A model generated the notes under the pieces. It was not told the origin of the DNA and ran no database searches. It saw only the letters and a list, made by a program, of their open reading frames with translations. From the NCBI RefSeq assembly GCF_012396485.1, contig NZ_JAAXPO010000003.1, positions 62,001 through 126,000 on the forward strand: a stretch of DNA of 64,000 bases, given 5' to 3'. How positions within the stretch are numbered: the first letter of the stretch is position 1; every line of letters begins with the position of its first letter. The DNA comes from Leuconostoc holzapfelii. GTDB lineage: Bacteria; Bacillota; Bacilli; Lactobacillales; Lactobacillaceae. The position numbers and the translations under genes were made by a program. Of the stretch, positions 8,645 to 17,467 are shown piece after piece.

Positions 8645-9171
8645 TGGCTTTTTGGCAATTAACACGGTTACGTGTCGTCTTTCCAGTGCTTTTATTACTG
8701 TTGCTCTTTGTCGATGGTGATTTGATGTCGGCGATGGGGGCTATTTTTACTGCCTTTCCTTGGCATATTTTGCCAACATTAACCTTGATCTGGTTGTTTT
8801 ATGCTGTGCAGTTTGATGCGGATAGTGAAGTGCCAATCTGGCTTTATACTGCCTTGATTGGTGTGCTTTTCGATATGTACTACACAGGAATTTTTGGGAC
8901 GTATACGGTGGCTTTTTTGGGTGCCGTAGCAGCCATGAAACAAATGCACGCCTACCTAGATGAACGTTTGCTGAGTGGAATGACGTTATTTTTAATTGGC
9001 TTGTTAACGTATTTAGTCATTACCTATGCCGCTGGGTTTATCATTGGCATTGCCAACGTGGGCATGGTATCCTTTTTGCTGTATGAAGTCTTGCCCACGT
9101 TATTGCTCAATTTAGTGATTGCAGCGTTGGCTTATTATCCTGTTTGGTCATTATTTCAATTTTTGCGCTAA
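8644..9171 (+). CDS. mreD: Rod shape-determining protein MreD
   Basis: Integral membrane protein of 175 residues with five to six hydrophobic segments spread over its length and few charged residues, as expected for MreD. The first codon overlaps the mreC stop (TAATG), so translation is coupled. MreD has weak sequence conservation, so the call rests on size, hydrophobicity and its place behind mreC. Confidence 0.92.
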   Translation: MAFWQLTRLRVVFPVLLLLLLFVDGDLMSAMGAIFTAFPWHILPTLTLIWLFYAVQFDADSEVPIWLYTALIGVLFDMYYTGIFGTYTVAFLGAVAAMKQMHAYLDERLLSGMTLFLIGLLTYLVITYAAGFIIGIANVGMVSFLLYEVLPTLLLNLVIAALAYYPVWSLFQFLR

Positions 9172-9175
9172 AGAC

Positions 9176-9203
9176 TTGACAAAACAAAAATATGGCTTAT
9201 ACT
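9176..9203 (+). promoter_or_regulatory. Promoter of the T-box-controlled transporter operon
   Basis: TTGACA (9176-9181), 16 bases, TATACT (9198-9203). Transcription would begin near 9211, just before stem I of the T-box. Confidence 0.75.
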
Positions 9204-9221
9204 AAGTTTTATATTAAAAAA

Positions 9222-9462
9222 CGTTGAGCGGAAGAGTAGACTGACATGATTTTAAGGGAGTTTGCGGGTAGTGCGAGCAAATAGTCGTGTGGGTTGAAAC
9301 ACATCTGCGAGTGTATGATTGAATTCAGTAGGTCATATCGGTTTTGCCCGTTATCGCAAACAGTCTTTTGACTTATTGAGGCATGGCCAGTGATGGCTTT
9401 GCGATAAGAGGTGGCACCGCGGATAACGCCCTCTGGATACATTGTATTCAGAGGGCGTTTTT
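9222..9462 (+). promoter_or_regulatory. T-box riboswitch, complete
   Basis: tRNA-sensing leader with all parts. Stem I: lower stem GCGGA/TCTGC, AGTA S-turn near 9235, AGGGAG bulge (9255-9260), apical T-loop region TTTGC...GCAAA (9261-9281), TTGAA next to the specifier loop around 9294-9303. The T-box core GGTGGCACCGCG (9410-9421) forms the antiterminator (AGAGG/CCTCT) and competes with the terminator CCCTCTG/CAGAGGG plus T-run (9429-9462). The specifier cannot be fixed by eye: ACA (9299-9301), CAC (9300-9302) and AAC (9298-9300) are in the loop. The bulge TGGC pairs best with tRNAs whose discriminator is G, such as Asn, Asp, Ser, Gln or Trp, which would favour AAC (Asn). Confidence 0.93.
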
Positions 9463-9473
9463 GCCACTAAAAA

Positions 9474-9569
9474 AGACTGACAGAGTAGTTTTGCGCGAGC
9501 AAAGCTAGAATCTGAGGTGGCACCACGCTCACGCGTCCTCTTGCATGTTATTTTGCAAGGGGATTTTTT
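9474..9569 (+). promoter_or_regulatory. Second, shortened T-box element in tandem
   Basis: Directly after the first terminator comes another T-box core, GGTGGCACCACG (9517-9528), with antiterminator arms GAGG/CCTC and its own terminator (CCTCTTGCA/TGCAAGGGG plus six T). The upstream part is only about 40 bases and keeps shrunken remnants of stem I: AGAGTAG and TTTTGCGCGAGCAAAG, which resemble the AGTA turn and the apical hairpin of the first copy. The specifier loop appears to be gone. Confidence 0.8.
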
Positions 9570-9611
9570 AGTAGATAAATGTTGGTATTGGCTTATAAAG
9601 AGGAGAGCGAC

Positions 9612-10253
9612 ATGAATTATTTGTTAGAAATTTTGCCCAGTCTAATGTCGGGCTTAAAAATGACCTTAGGTGTTTTTTTTATCACTATCATTGGTTCGGT
9701 ACCGTTAGGCATTATCGTGTCGCTCGGTATGAAATCCCAGTATTTCACCATTCGTTGGTTGATTAACGGATATATTTGGATTATGCGTGGGACGCCGTTA
9801 TTGTTGCAGTTGATCTTTGTCTACTATGGCTTAGGCATGATGGGCATTACCTTCCCACGTTTTGAAGCCGCGGTGATTGCTTTTGTGATTAACTATGCGG
9901 CCTATCTTGCTGAAATTTTCCGAGGTGGCTTACAAGCGATTCCTCGTGGCCAATATGATGCGGCCAAGGTGTTAGGCTTGACACGCACTCAGACTTTTTT
10001 CAAGATTGTCTTACCCCAAGTGATTAAAATTGTTGTGCCATCATTTGGTAACGAAGTGATTAACTTGGTCAAAGATACTTCTTTGGTTTATGTCATTGGG
10101 CTAGGCGATATGTTACGCGCTGGAAATATTGCAGCCAGTCGCGATGTGACGCTTGTACCATATTTGTTAGTCGGCCTTATTTATCTTATGATGACGGCCA
10201 TTGTCACAGTCATGCTGCGTCGCAGCGAAAATCGATTGAATAGGTGGAAATAA
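9612..10253 (+). CDS. Polar amino-acid ABC transporter, permease subunit
   Basis: Inner-membrane subunit of 213 residues of the HisM/GlnP type: five hydrophobic segments and the EAA loop (GLQAIPRGQYDAAKVLGLTRTQ region, about 100-125) that contacts the ATPase. I use ATG 9612 because GAGGAG lies just before it; the longer in-frame start at 9579 falls near the end of the T-box terminator. Three genes in the order permease, ATPase, binding protein follow the T-box, so import of one amino acid is switched on when its tRNA is uncharged. Which amino acid is not certain; Asn is my preferred guess from the T-box bulge. Confidence 0.9.
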   Translation: MNYLLEILPSLMSGLKMTLGVFFITIIGSVPLGIIVSLGMKSQYFTIRWLINGYIWIMRGTPLLLQLIFVYYGLGMMGITFPRFEAAVIAFVINYAAYLAEIFRGGLQAIPRGQYDAAKVLGLTRTQTFFKIVLPQVIKIVVPSFGNEVINLVKDTSLVYVIGLGDMLRAGNIAASRDVTLVPYLLVGLIYLMMTAIVTVMLRRSENRLNRWK

Positions 10254-10256
10254 GCG

Positions 10257-10895
10257 ATGTTAGAAATTAAACAATTAACTAAAACGTATACAACCAACAC
10301 TATTTTTAAAGCGTTAGATTTGACGGTAGCTGATGGCGAAGTATTAAGTATTGTTGGCCCTTCAGGGATTGGTAAAACAACTTTGATTAAAATACTAGCA
10401 GGCCTAGAAACAGCCGATACGGGTGATGTTACGTTGAATGGCGAAAAGTTAGCGATTGATGGGACACGTTCAGATGCTAAGGTAGGCTTAATTTTTCAAG
10501 ATTTTAATCTCTTTCCTAATTATAAGGTCTTAGATAATATCATGTTAGCGCCAATCAACGTGAATAAAGTAGCCCCAGACGTCGCAAAAGCAAAAGCGAC
10601 TGAGTTGCTTGAAACATTGGGGATGGCGGATAAGGGCGATTTATTTCCTTATCAGCTCTCGGGTGGTCAAAAACAACGTGTCGCGATCGCCCGCGCATTG
10701 GCCATGGACCCACAAATTTTGGCGTATGATGAACCAACCAGTGGTCTGGATGAAGCCTCAACGAAACAAGTGGCCGAAGTTGTAAAGACATTGAAGGCTC
10801 AAGGGGTGACACAGATGATTATCACGCATGATCAGCCATTTGCTGAAATGGTATCGGATCGCGTATTTGACTTTGCAACGGAGGTAAAACGCTAA
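10257..10895 (+). CDS. Polar amino-acid ABC transporter, ATP-binding subunit
   Basis: Cytoplasmic ATPase of 212 residues with Walker A GPSGIGKTT (about 35-43), Q-loop LIFQDFNLFP, signature LSGGQKQR (about 133-140), Walker B ILAYDEP and the switch His in IITHDQ. It is slightly shorter than the usual 240 residues of the GlnQ/HisP family, ending soon after the switch His region. It starts three bases after the permease stop and its TAA overlaps the ATG of the binding-protein gene, so all three are coupled. Confidence 0.93.
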   Translation: MLEIKQLTKTYTTNTIFKALDLTVADGEVLSIVGPSGIGKTTLIKILAGLETADTGDVTLNGEKLAIDGTRSDAKVGLIFQDFNLFPNYKVLDNIMLAPINVNKVAPDVAKAKATELLETLGMADKGDLFPYQLSGGQKQRVAIARALAMDPQILAYDEPTSGLDEASTKQVAEVVKTLKAQGVTQMIITHDQPFAEMVSDRVFDFATEVKR

Positions 10896-11749
10896 TGGTG
10901 AGTATGAAAAAGAAAATCATTGTGAATTCATTGGTTGGCCTGCTTTTTCTAGGCGTCGTTGTGTGGGCGATTATTGGGTTAAACAATGGGGCCAAGCGCA
11001 CAGCGCAAGGTGAACAACAAACCACTCAAAATGATGAGTGGGCCCGTATTAAAAAAGCCAAGCAAATTACCATCGGCTTAGATGATACGTTTGTACCAAT
11101 GGGATTCAGGGATAAAAATGGTCAAATTGTTGGTTTTGATGTCGATTTGGCCAATGCTGTTTTTAAAACAATGGGAATTAAAGTCAAGTGGCAACCCATT
11201 GATTGGTCCATGAAAGAAACTGAGCTTAACACGGGTAACATTGATGCCATCTGGAACGGCTACACAGTTACTAGCGCACGAGAAAAGCAAGTGGCTTTCT
11301 CAAAACCTTATCACCAAGCAACACAAGTGCTGGTGACGTTGAAGAAAAACAACATCAATCGCTTCTCAGACATGAAGGATAAAGTCCTTGGCGATCAAAC
11401 GGCGTCAAGTGGTGATGAAGGGTTCAACAAATATCCAAAAGTCTTAAAGCAATACGTTAAAGGGCAACAAGTGGTTGGGTATGATACCTTTGACAAAGCC
11501 TTTAATGATTTAAATGCTGGCCGTATTGATGGGTTATTAATTGATGAAGATTATGCCCGTTATTATGTCGCACACCAACCGAATCCAAAAGATTACACCG
11601 TGACAGTCGGGGCGTTCCCCATTGACCAAACGGCGGTTGGTTTCCGAAAGTCAGATAAGCAACTCCGCCAAGCAGTCGATAACACATTGGCAACCTTTAA
11701 AAAGGATGGCCGTTTGCAACAAATCGAAAAGAAGTGGTTTGCTAATTAA
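10895..11749 (+). CDS. Amino-acid ABC transporter, substrate-binding protein with membrane anchor
   Basis: Extracellular solute-binding protein family 3, 284 residues. After a positively charged start and one hydrophobic segment (about 10-30) the binding domain begins at ITIGLDDTFVPMGFRD and shows the family-3 signature GFDVDLANAVFKTMG. There is no lipobox: no Cys follows the hydrophobic segment, so it is held by a transmembrane anchor rather than lipid, or is released. Two starts are possible, ATG 10895 or ATG 10904. It ends the T-box operon; a terminator follows. Confidence 0.93.
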   Translation: MVSMKKKIIVNSLVGLLFLGVVVWAIIGLNNGAKRTAQGEQQTTQNDEWARIKKAKQITIGLDDTFVPMGFRDKNGQIVGFDVDLANAVFKTMGIKVKWQPIDWSMKETELNTGNIDAIWNGYTVTSAREKQVAFSKPYHQATQVLVTLKKNNINRFSDMKDKVLGDQTASSGDEGFNKYPKVLKQYVKGQQVVGYDTFDKAFNDLNAGRIDGLLIDEDYARYYVAHQPNPKDYTVTVGAFPIDQTAVGFRKSDKQLRQAVDNTLATFKKDGRLQQIEKKWFAN

Positions 11750-11753
11750 ATCT

Positions 11754-11788
11754 AAGAGCCAAAGTGGTATAACGCCCTTGGCTCTTTT
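11754..11788 (+). terminator. Terminator of the amino-acid transporter operon
   Basis: AAGAGCCAA pairs with TTGGCTCTT, followed by TTTT. Confidence 0.8.
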
Positions 11789-11866
11789 CTCATGGCAATC
11801 AATTTTGTCACATTATCTTGAAAAATGTTAAACTAGTAATACTATAGGGAAATGAAGAGGTGAGAG

Positions 11867-13321
11867 ATGCTTAGAGATTCGTTGTGGATAATTATCTTAT
11901 TACTTTTAGTTGTCAACACACTTGGGGCAATTATCACCGTGTTTAGTCAGAAACGAGATATTGCAACAATCTGGGCATGGCTTTTGGTGTTAATTATGCT
12001 ACCCGTCGTTGGCTTTGCCATTTTCTTCTTTGTGGGCAGCCGGATTTCTGACAAGCGTATTTTTCGGTTGCGGACGCAAGAACAACGTGGTTTAGAACAA
12101 ATCGCTGACAATCAACGTCAACAACTCGAAGCCATCGAACAGTTATTGCCGATCCCAGATTCGGCTGCTGAATTGGCAAATCTTTTCTTACGTACGGACG
12201 AAGCCGTCTTGACGCGAGGGAATGCGATTCAAATTTATACCAATGGTGCGGATAAATTTACAGCGATGTTTGACGACATTCGCCAAGCCACCCATCATAT
12301 TCATTTGGAATACTTTACCATTTATGATGACAAAATCGGCAACCAGTTAGTGGACCTACTCACGCAAAAGGCCCGTGAGGGCGTTGAAGTTCGCGTTATT
12401 TTTGATCAATTCGGTTCGCATGGCCAGCATCATGACATGTATAAACGGTTACGTGATGCTGGTGGTGTGGTTGCGCCATTTTTAATGCGAAGTTTCCAAT
12501 TATTGACGGTGCGGTTTAACTTTAGAAATCACCGCAAAATTGCTATCATTGACGGTCAGATTGGTTATATTGGTGGGTTCAACGTGGGCGATCAATACCT
12601 TGGAAAATTTAAAAAGTTTGGGCACTGGCGGGATACACATATCCGGATTGAAGGTGATGCGGTGTTGTCCCTAGAAAGTCGTTTCTTAATGGATTGGAAT
12701 GCCACTGCTGAAGATAATGAATTACTGGTCGACACGGCCGATTATTTTCCGGAAATTAAGCAGTTACCGGGGCGTTCCATGGTGCAAATTGTCTCAAGCG
12801 GCCCTGACAATGATTTAAAACAAATCAAACAAGGGTTCATGCGCATGTTTGCGTCAGCACGGTCAGAGATCACGATTCAAACGCCATACTTTATTCCAGA
12901 TGCTGCCGTACTGGAAACCTTAGAAATTGCAGTGATGTCAGGCGTGCGCGTGCGGCTTATGATTCCAAATAAGCCAGATCATCCCTTTGTTTATCGGGCG
13001 ACCCAGTATTATGCCCAAGAACTACTGGCGATTGGTGCGGAAGTGTATCGCTATGATGGCGGTTTTTTGCATAGTAAAGTGGTGATTATCGATCATGAAA
13101 TTGGCACGGTTGGTTCAGCTAACATGGATATTCGTTCATTTTCGTTGAATTTTGAAGCGAATGCATTTGCATATGACCCAGAATTTGCTGGGCAACTCGA
13201 AGCACTTTTTGAACAAGATATTTTAGATTCAACAAAACTAACAATTGAGGACTTTGAGAACCAGTCATTCTGGATGAACTTTATTCAAAAATTCAGCCGA
13301 CTGTTCTCACCAATACTATGA
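11867..13321 (+). CDS. cls: Cardiolipin synthase
   Basis: Membrane enzyme that makes cardiolipin from two phosphatidylglycerols. 484 residues: two N-terminal membrane segments (about 5-25 and 35-55), then two phospholipase-D domains with the HKD motifs HRKIAIID (about 223) and HSKVVIID (about 402), each followed by the GG or GSAN stretch that completes the active site. It is preceded by GAGGTGAGAG. Its stop overlaps the ATG of the next gene by four bases. Together with pgsA, 3.5 kb downstream, it covers PG to cardiolipin synthesis. Confidence 0.95.
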   Translation: MLRDSLWIIILLLLVVNTLGAIITVFSQKRDIATIWAWLLVLIMLPVVGFAIFFFVGSRISDKRIFRLRTQEQRGLEQIADNQRQQLEAIEQLLPIPDSAAELANLFLRTDEAVLTRGNAIQIYTNGADKFTAMFDDIRQATHHIHLEYFTIYDDKIGNQLVDLLTQKAREGVEVRVIFDQFGSHGQHHDMYKRLRDAGGVVAPFLMRSFQLLTVRFNFRNHRKIAIIDGQIGYIGGFNVGDQYLGKFKKFGHWRDTHIRIEGDAVLSLESRFLMDWNATAEDNELLVDTADYFPEIKQLPGRSMVQIVSSGPDNDLKQIKQGFMRMFASARSEITIQTPYFIPDAAVLETLEIAVMSGVRVRLMIPNKPDHPFVYRATQYYAQELLAIGAEVYRYDGGFLHSKVVIIDHEIGTVGSANMDIRSFSLNFEANAFAYDPEFAGQLEALFEQDILDSTKLTIEDFENQSFWMNFIQKFSRLFSPIL

Positions 13322-14586
13322 AGAAAATACAACTCAAATCGGGTGTCACGCTGGTTATTCGGCCAACCACCCAATTTAAAACGTTACATATCGCTGTTGA
13401 TTTTGCAGCGCCTTTGTTAACGCACAACGTGTCAGCGCGCGCATTAGTGTCTTATTTAACGGCTGTGAGTGCCAGAAACTACCCAGATCAGCAAGCCGTT
13501 GCGCAAAAAACCATTGATTTATACGGCGCACAATATCAAACGGATGTTTTGCGCTTTGGGCAAACACACCACGTACGCTACAGTTTGCAATTGCCAGCAC
13601 CGACTTACATTGATCAGGCAGAACATCTCCTTGGGGATGCTTTTGCTTTTTTGCGTGACATGATTTTTGACCCGTTGGTGACGTCACAGCAATTTGATCA
13701 AGCGACTTTTGACAAAGAACAACAAAGTCTCATCAATGAATTGGCAAGTATATCAGACGATAAACGCCGATATGCCATGCTGAAATTACGCGAATTGAGC
13801 TATAGCGAACCAGCAATGCAGCGTTCCTCATCTGGGGATGTGAGTGGGGTTGAACAGCTCACGGCGGCCACTACCTATGCGGCGTACCAAAATATGATGA
13901 CTTCAGATGCCATCAGTATTGTTGTATTTGGCGACATTGATGAAGCACGTGTGCGGGCTGAACTGGAAAAATGGCCATTGACTGCACGACGTGCGACAAT
14001 GTTACAGCCTTTCTATCGTCAAGGCTTACGCCCACAAACCGTTGAGCAAACGGAGAGGCAAGCAGATATCAACCAGGCCATTTTGACCTTATCGTATCAA
14101 TTGCGTTTAACGCCAGATGATCCGAAACGCTTTACCGCACTGGTGTTCAATGCTTTGTTTGGCGGCTCGCCGGTCTCCAAACTATTTACCGAGATTCGTG
14201 AAAAGGAATCTTTAGCCTATAGTATCTACTCGCGCTGGCAACACGATACGGGTTTTTTAACAGTTGCTGCTGGTCTGGCTGCTGATCAAGTGGCCGAAAC
14301 CGACCGATTAATCCAAGTACAACTGCAAGCCATTCAAGCTGGTAATTTTAGTGCGGCGACGTTGGCAGCCGTGAAGGCCAGTTTAATTAATGATTATTTA
14401 AGCCAACAGGATTCACCAAACAGTGACATCGAGTTGGTCTTCTCACGGCTACTTACTAACCGCCAAACGCATGTCTCAGAATGGGTGGCAGCCATTACAG
14501 CCGTGACGCCAGCTGATGTGGCGGCATTGGCAGACCAAGTAAAACTCCAAGGACGATTTACATTAATGCCAGAGGCAGAAGAATGA
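13318..14586 (+). CDS. ymfF: M16-family peptidase homologue without zinc motif (YmfF-like)
   Basis: 422-residue protein of the insulinase/M16 fold. It lacks the HxxEH zinc-binding motif at the N-terminus, so it should be the non-catalytic half of a pair; the gene behind it has the motif. The C-terminal half shows the REKESLAYSIYSRW stretch usual for the family. In Bacillus the equivalent pair ymfF-ymfH sits before ymfM (rodZ), pgsA and recA-region genes, which is the order here. Overlaps cls by four bases and the next gene by four bases, so all are coupled. Substrate unknown. Confidence 0.88.
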   Translation: MKKIQLKSGVTLVIRPTTQFKTLHIAVDFAAPLLTHNVSARALVSYLTAVSARNYPDQQAVAQKTIDLYGAQYQTDVLRFGQTHHVRYSLQLPAPTYIDQAEHLLGDAFAFLRDMIFDPLVTSQQFDQATFDKEQQSLINELASISDDKRRYAMLKLRELSYSEPAMQRSSSGDVSGVEQLTAATTYAAYQNMMTSDAISIVVFGDIDEARVRAELEKWPLTARRATMLQPFYRQGLRPQTVEQTERQADINQAILTLSYQLRLTPDDPKRFTALVFNALFGGSPVSKLFTEIREKESLAYSIYSRWQHDTGFLTVAAGLAADQVAETDRLIQVQLQAIQAGNFSAATLAAVKASLINDYLSQQDSPNSDIELVFSRLLTNRQTHVSEWVAAITAVTPADVAALADQVKLQGRFTLMPEAEE

Positions 14587-15854
14587 TTGAAAAAAACTAC
14601 CACAAATTAAAAGAAACCGTCTACACCACAACCCTCGATAACGGGTTAACTGTGGTGATGGTCCCAAAGCCGGACTATCATAAAACATTTGCGGTTTTGA
14701 CGACGCCATTTGGAGCTTTGGATCGCCAATTTCAAATCAATGATGAGACGCCGATTGACATTCCATCCGGTACAGCCCATTTTTTAGAACACAAATTATT
14801 TGAAAAAGCACATGAAGATGCTTTTACCCGCTTTGGGGAACTTGGCGCGGATGCCAATGCCTTTACCAATGCCTATCAAACCAGCTATTTGTTTTCGACA
14901 GCACAAAACTTATTACCGGCCTTGACACACTTACTTGATTTTGTCCAAACGCCTTATTTTACCGACCAAACTGTGGCCAAAGAGCAAGGTATCATTGGTC
15001 AAGAAATTCAGATGTATGATGATGATGCGAATTGGGCAGTCTATATGGGGTTGCTCAATCTGATGTACCCTAATTCACCGATGGCTGAAGATATTGCGGG
15101 GACCAAGGACGCCATTGCCCAAATTACGCCGGAATTATTGTATCAAATCCATCGGGCGTTCTATCAACCGAATCAATTAACCTTACAAGTCGTCGGGCAA
15201 TTTGACCCTGACGTTGTCCGGCAACTGATCGTGGATAATCAAGCCGCAAAAAAGATAGAAACTGTCCAGGTCAAGCGGATTGATCAACCAATACCTGATG
15301 GCAAACAAAAAGAAAAGATCGAGAATTTTGATGTTTCCCGGCCAAAAATTGCGTTGGGCTTACGATTGCCCGACTTAGCAGTTGCTGGGCCAGCCGGGAC
15401 GAAATTGACGCTTGCTGCGGATATTTTGGCAGATATTTTGTTTGGAGAGCAGACAGACTGGTATCAAAACCTGTATAATAAAGGTATCATCGATAACGAG
15501 TTTGAAACGTCATTTGATCTCATGCGTGGGTACCAGTTTGTGAGCTTCTTTTCTGAAACAACGGCGTATGATGAGTTAACAGCAGCAATTCAATCACAAA
15601 TTGATCATTACACGACCATCTTACAACATTCAGAGGGCATGTTTGAATCATTACGCCGGGCAACGCTTGGCGAAGGCATTCAGCGGTTGAATGCACTTGA
15701 AAGCATCGCATTACGTGGGGATGATGTGTTGTTTGGAACGAATTTATTTGATAAGGTGATGCTGTTACAAGAGCTGACGTATAGTGATATACTAAATAGT
15801 GCTGAAAAAATATACCAGCATGCGACGTTACAACGTTTCGTGCTAAAAAAATAG
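14583..15854 (+). CDS. ymfH: M16-family zinc peptidase (YmfH-like)
   Basis: 423-residue catalytic partner of the preceding gene. GTAHFLEHKLF contains the inverted zinc motif HxxEH (about 62-66), and the downstream Glu in EQGIIGQEIQMY (about 136-145) is the third ligand. Members of this pair are cytoplasmic peptidases and some have been linked to peptide pheromone processing in other Gram-positives; no such peptide gene is visible here. Coupled to ymfF by a four-base overlap. Confidence 0.9.
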   Translation: MIEKNYHKLKETVYTTTLDNGLTVVMVPKPDYHKTFAVLTTPFGALDRQFQINDETPIDIPSGTAHFLEHKLFEKAHEDAFTRFGELGADANAFTNAYQTSYLFSTAQNLLPALTHLLDFVQTPYFTDQTVAKEQGIIGQEIQMYDDDANWAVYMGLLNLMYPNSPMAEDIAGTKDAIAQITPELLYQIHRAFYQPNQLTLQVVGQFDPDVVRQLIVDNQAAKKIETVQVKRIDQPIPDGKQKEKIENFDVSRPKIALGLRLPDLAVAGPAGTKLTLAADILADILFGEQTDWYQNLYNKGIIDNEFETSFDLMRGYQFVSFFSETTAYDELTAAIQSQIDHYTTILQHSEGMFESLRRATLGEGIQRLNALESIALRGDDVLFGTNLFDKVMLLQELTYSDILNSAEKIYQHATLQRFVLKK

Positions 15855-15860
15855 TATTGG

Positions 15861-16742
15861 ATGATTATGAGTGAAACTTTGACAAATCAAATGGGTGAAC
15901 AGCTAAAGGCTGCTCGCTTGGCGAAAAATTTATCTTTAGACGATGTGCAAGCTGCAACAAAAATTCAAGCACGTTATCTTGAGGCCATTGAAAATAATAA
16001 CCTGAGCATTTTGCCCGGTGATTTTTATGTGCGCGCCTTTATTCGTCAGTATGCGATTGCAGTTGGGTTAAACCCAGACGATTTACTTGGGGAAACGACA
16101 CCACCATCAATTTCTCGTAGTCGTGATTTGAGTCGTGCGCATCGTGATAATGATGGGGTTGTCCGAGCGGGAACAAACCCAAATCCATCACCACGTTCAA
16201 AGTTTTCGGACATGCTGCCAACGGTTTGGCTAGTCTTGCTGATTATGGTTGTTTTAGTGGCAGTCTGGTTTGCCATGACGCACTTAACAAGTGGCAACCA
16301 ACAATCCAGTGATGGCGGCAATGTGTCAGTATCCACATCAACAATCCCAAGTTCGAGCTCGTCAAATTCAAGTGCCAGTCAGTCATCGGCAAAGAAGCCG
16401 GCAGAAAAACCAGCACCAAAGTTGGATCTTGGTACGCCTGAGCAAAATACGGCTTTGCAAACGACCGTATATAATCTAAAGGGTCAAGATACCAAGGAAC
16501 ATACGATCAAAATTACTGGACAAGGGGCCGGCACGAATGTCAAGGTCACCGCTGGGACAGCTGTTTTGACCAATGAGATGGTGACAGCGGATAAAACAAT
16601 TACTGTACCCGCAGGTACTGCCGCTGTGAATGTACAATTTACCAATGTGACCAATGCGGTCATGACTTTTGATGATCAGAAGGTCACCGTGATCGGCTCG
16701 GCTACACCATTTTGGAATGTCTTAATTAATCTCAATAAATAA
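15861..16742 (+). CDS. rodZ: RodZ-like helix-turn-helix membrane protein (YmfM)
   Basis: 293 residues. An N-terminal Xre-type helix-turn-helix of the RodZ type (GEQLKAARLAKNLSLDDVQ, about 10-75) is followed by a Ser/Arg/Asn-rich linker, one membrane segment (about 118-138), a Ser/Lys/Pro-rich extracellular stretch and a C-terminal DUF4115-like beta domain. RodZ connects MreB filaments to the membrane. The weak ribosome site leaves ATG 15861 and ATG 15867 both possible. Seven bases behind ymfH and ten before pgsA. Confidence 0.9.
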   Translation: MIMSETLTNQMGEQLKAARLAKNLSLDDVQAATKIQARYLEAIENNNLSILPGDFYVRAFIRQYAIAVGLNPDDLLGETTPPSISRSRDLSRAHRDNDGVVRAGTNPNPSPRSKFSDMLPTVWLVLLIMVVLVAVWFAMTHLTSGNQQSSDGGNVSVSTSTIPSSSSSNSSASQSSAKKPAEKPAPKLDLGTPEQNTALQTTVYNLKGQDTKEHTIKITGQGAGTNVKVTAGTAVLTNEMVTADKTITVPAGTAAVNVQFTNVTNAVMTFDDQKVTVIGSATPFWNVLINLNK

Positions 16743-16751
16743 GGGGCTACT

Positions 16752-17333
16752 ATGAATCTCCCAAATCAACTCACCGTTTTTCGTATTATTCTTATTCCTG
16801 TTTTTATTTTGGTACTCTCAGTACCACATACTTGGCAAATGCTGAGTGTGGCCGGTGTCATGCTACCGGTGAACTGGCTGATCGCGGCCATTGTCTTTGC
16901 CGTCGCATCATTGACTGATTTTTTGGATGGCCAGATTGCGCGTCGTCAGCATTTAGTGACAAACTTTGGCAAGTTTGCTGATCCGTTAGCGGATAAGCTA
17001 CTGGTCATGACCGCATTAATTTTTTTGACTGGCTTTCAAGTTGTCCCTGCTTGGATGACGGCAGTGATTGTGATTCGCGAACTGGCGATTACTGGCTTAC
17101 GGACACTCATTGTTGAAAATAATGGCCAAGTTTTAGCGGCGCAGATGCCTGGGAAAATCAAAACTTTCTCACAAATGTTTGCGATTTTCTTCCTTTATCT
17201 AAAAGATGTGCCTTTTGTCGCCATGGGCTTGCCAATTGGCGAAATATTACTATGGTTGGCAGTCATCTTTACAATTTATTCTGGTATTGACTATTTCTGG
17301 CAAAATCGTTCCGTCTTTTCAGATGGGCTCTAA
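16752..17333 (+). CDS. pgsA: CDP-diacylglycerol-glycerol-3-phosphate 3-phosphatidyltransferase
   Basis: Membrane enzyme that commits CDP-diacylglycerol to phosphatidylglycerol. 193 residues with four to five hydrophobic segments and the full CDP-alcohol phosphotransferase motif, DGQIAR then G and FADPLAD (about 59-82), carrying all acidic residues. AGGGG lies just before the ATG. Closes the cls-ymfF-ymfH-rodZ-pgsA run; a terminator overlaps its stop. Confidence 0.96.
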   Translation: MNLPNQLTVFRIILIPVFILVLSVPHTWQMLSVAGVMLPVNWLIAAIVFAVASLTDFLDGQIARRQHLVTNFGKFADPLADKLLVMTALIFLTGFQVVPAWMTAVIVIRELAITGLRTLIVENNGQVLAAQMPGKIKTFSQMFAIFFLYLKDVPFVAMGLPIGEILLWLAVIFTIYSGIDYFWQNRSVFSDGL

Positions 17334-17354
17334 AAGCGCGTGAAGCGCTTTTTT
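17332..17354 (+). terminator. Terminator after pgsA
   Basis: AAAAGCGC/GCGCTTTT with loop GTGAA and extra T residues. Confidence 0.88.
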
Positions 17355-17383
17355 CGTATCATCAAATAGGATGCGAACGAAAA

Positions 17384-17397
17384 CGAACAATTGTTCG
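17384..17397. promoter_or_regulatory. LexA (SOS) box of recA
   Basis: CGAACAATTGTTCG is a perfect palindrome matching the Gram-positive LexA/DinR consensus CGAACN4GTTCG. It lies nine bases before the -35. Confidence 0.93.
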
Positions 17398-17405
17398 ATA
17401 AATGC

Positions 17406-17434
17406 TTGCTTTTACCTGGATAAACAGGTACACT
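17406..17434 (+). promoter_or_regulatory. recA promoter
   Basis: TTGCTT, 17 bases, TACACT, directly downstream of the LexA box. Confidence 0.8.
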
Positions 17435-17467
17435 ATTGAGGTAAGATAAAAGGAGTTAGCTGAAAAT

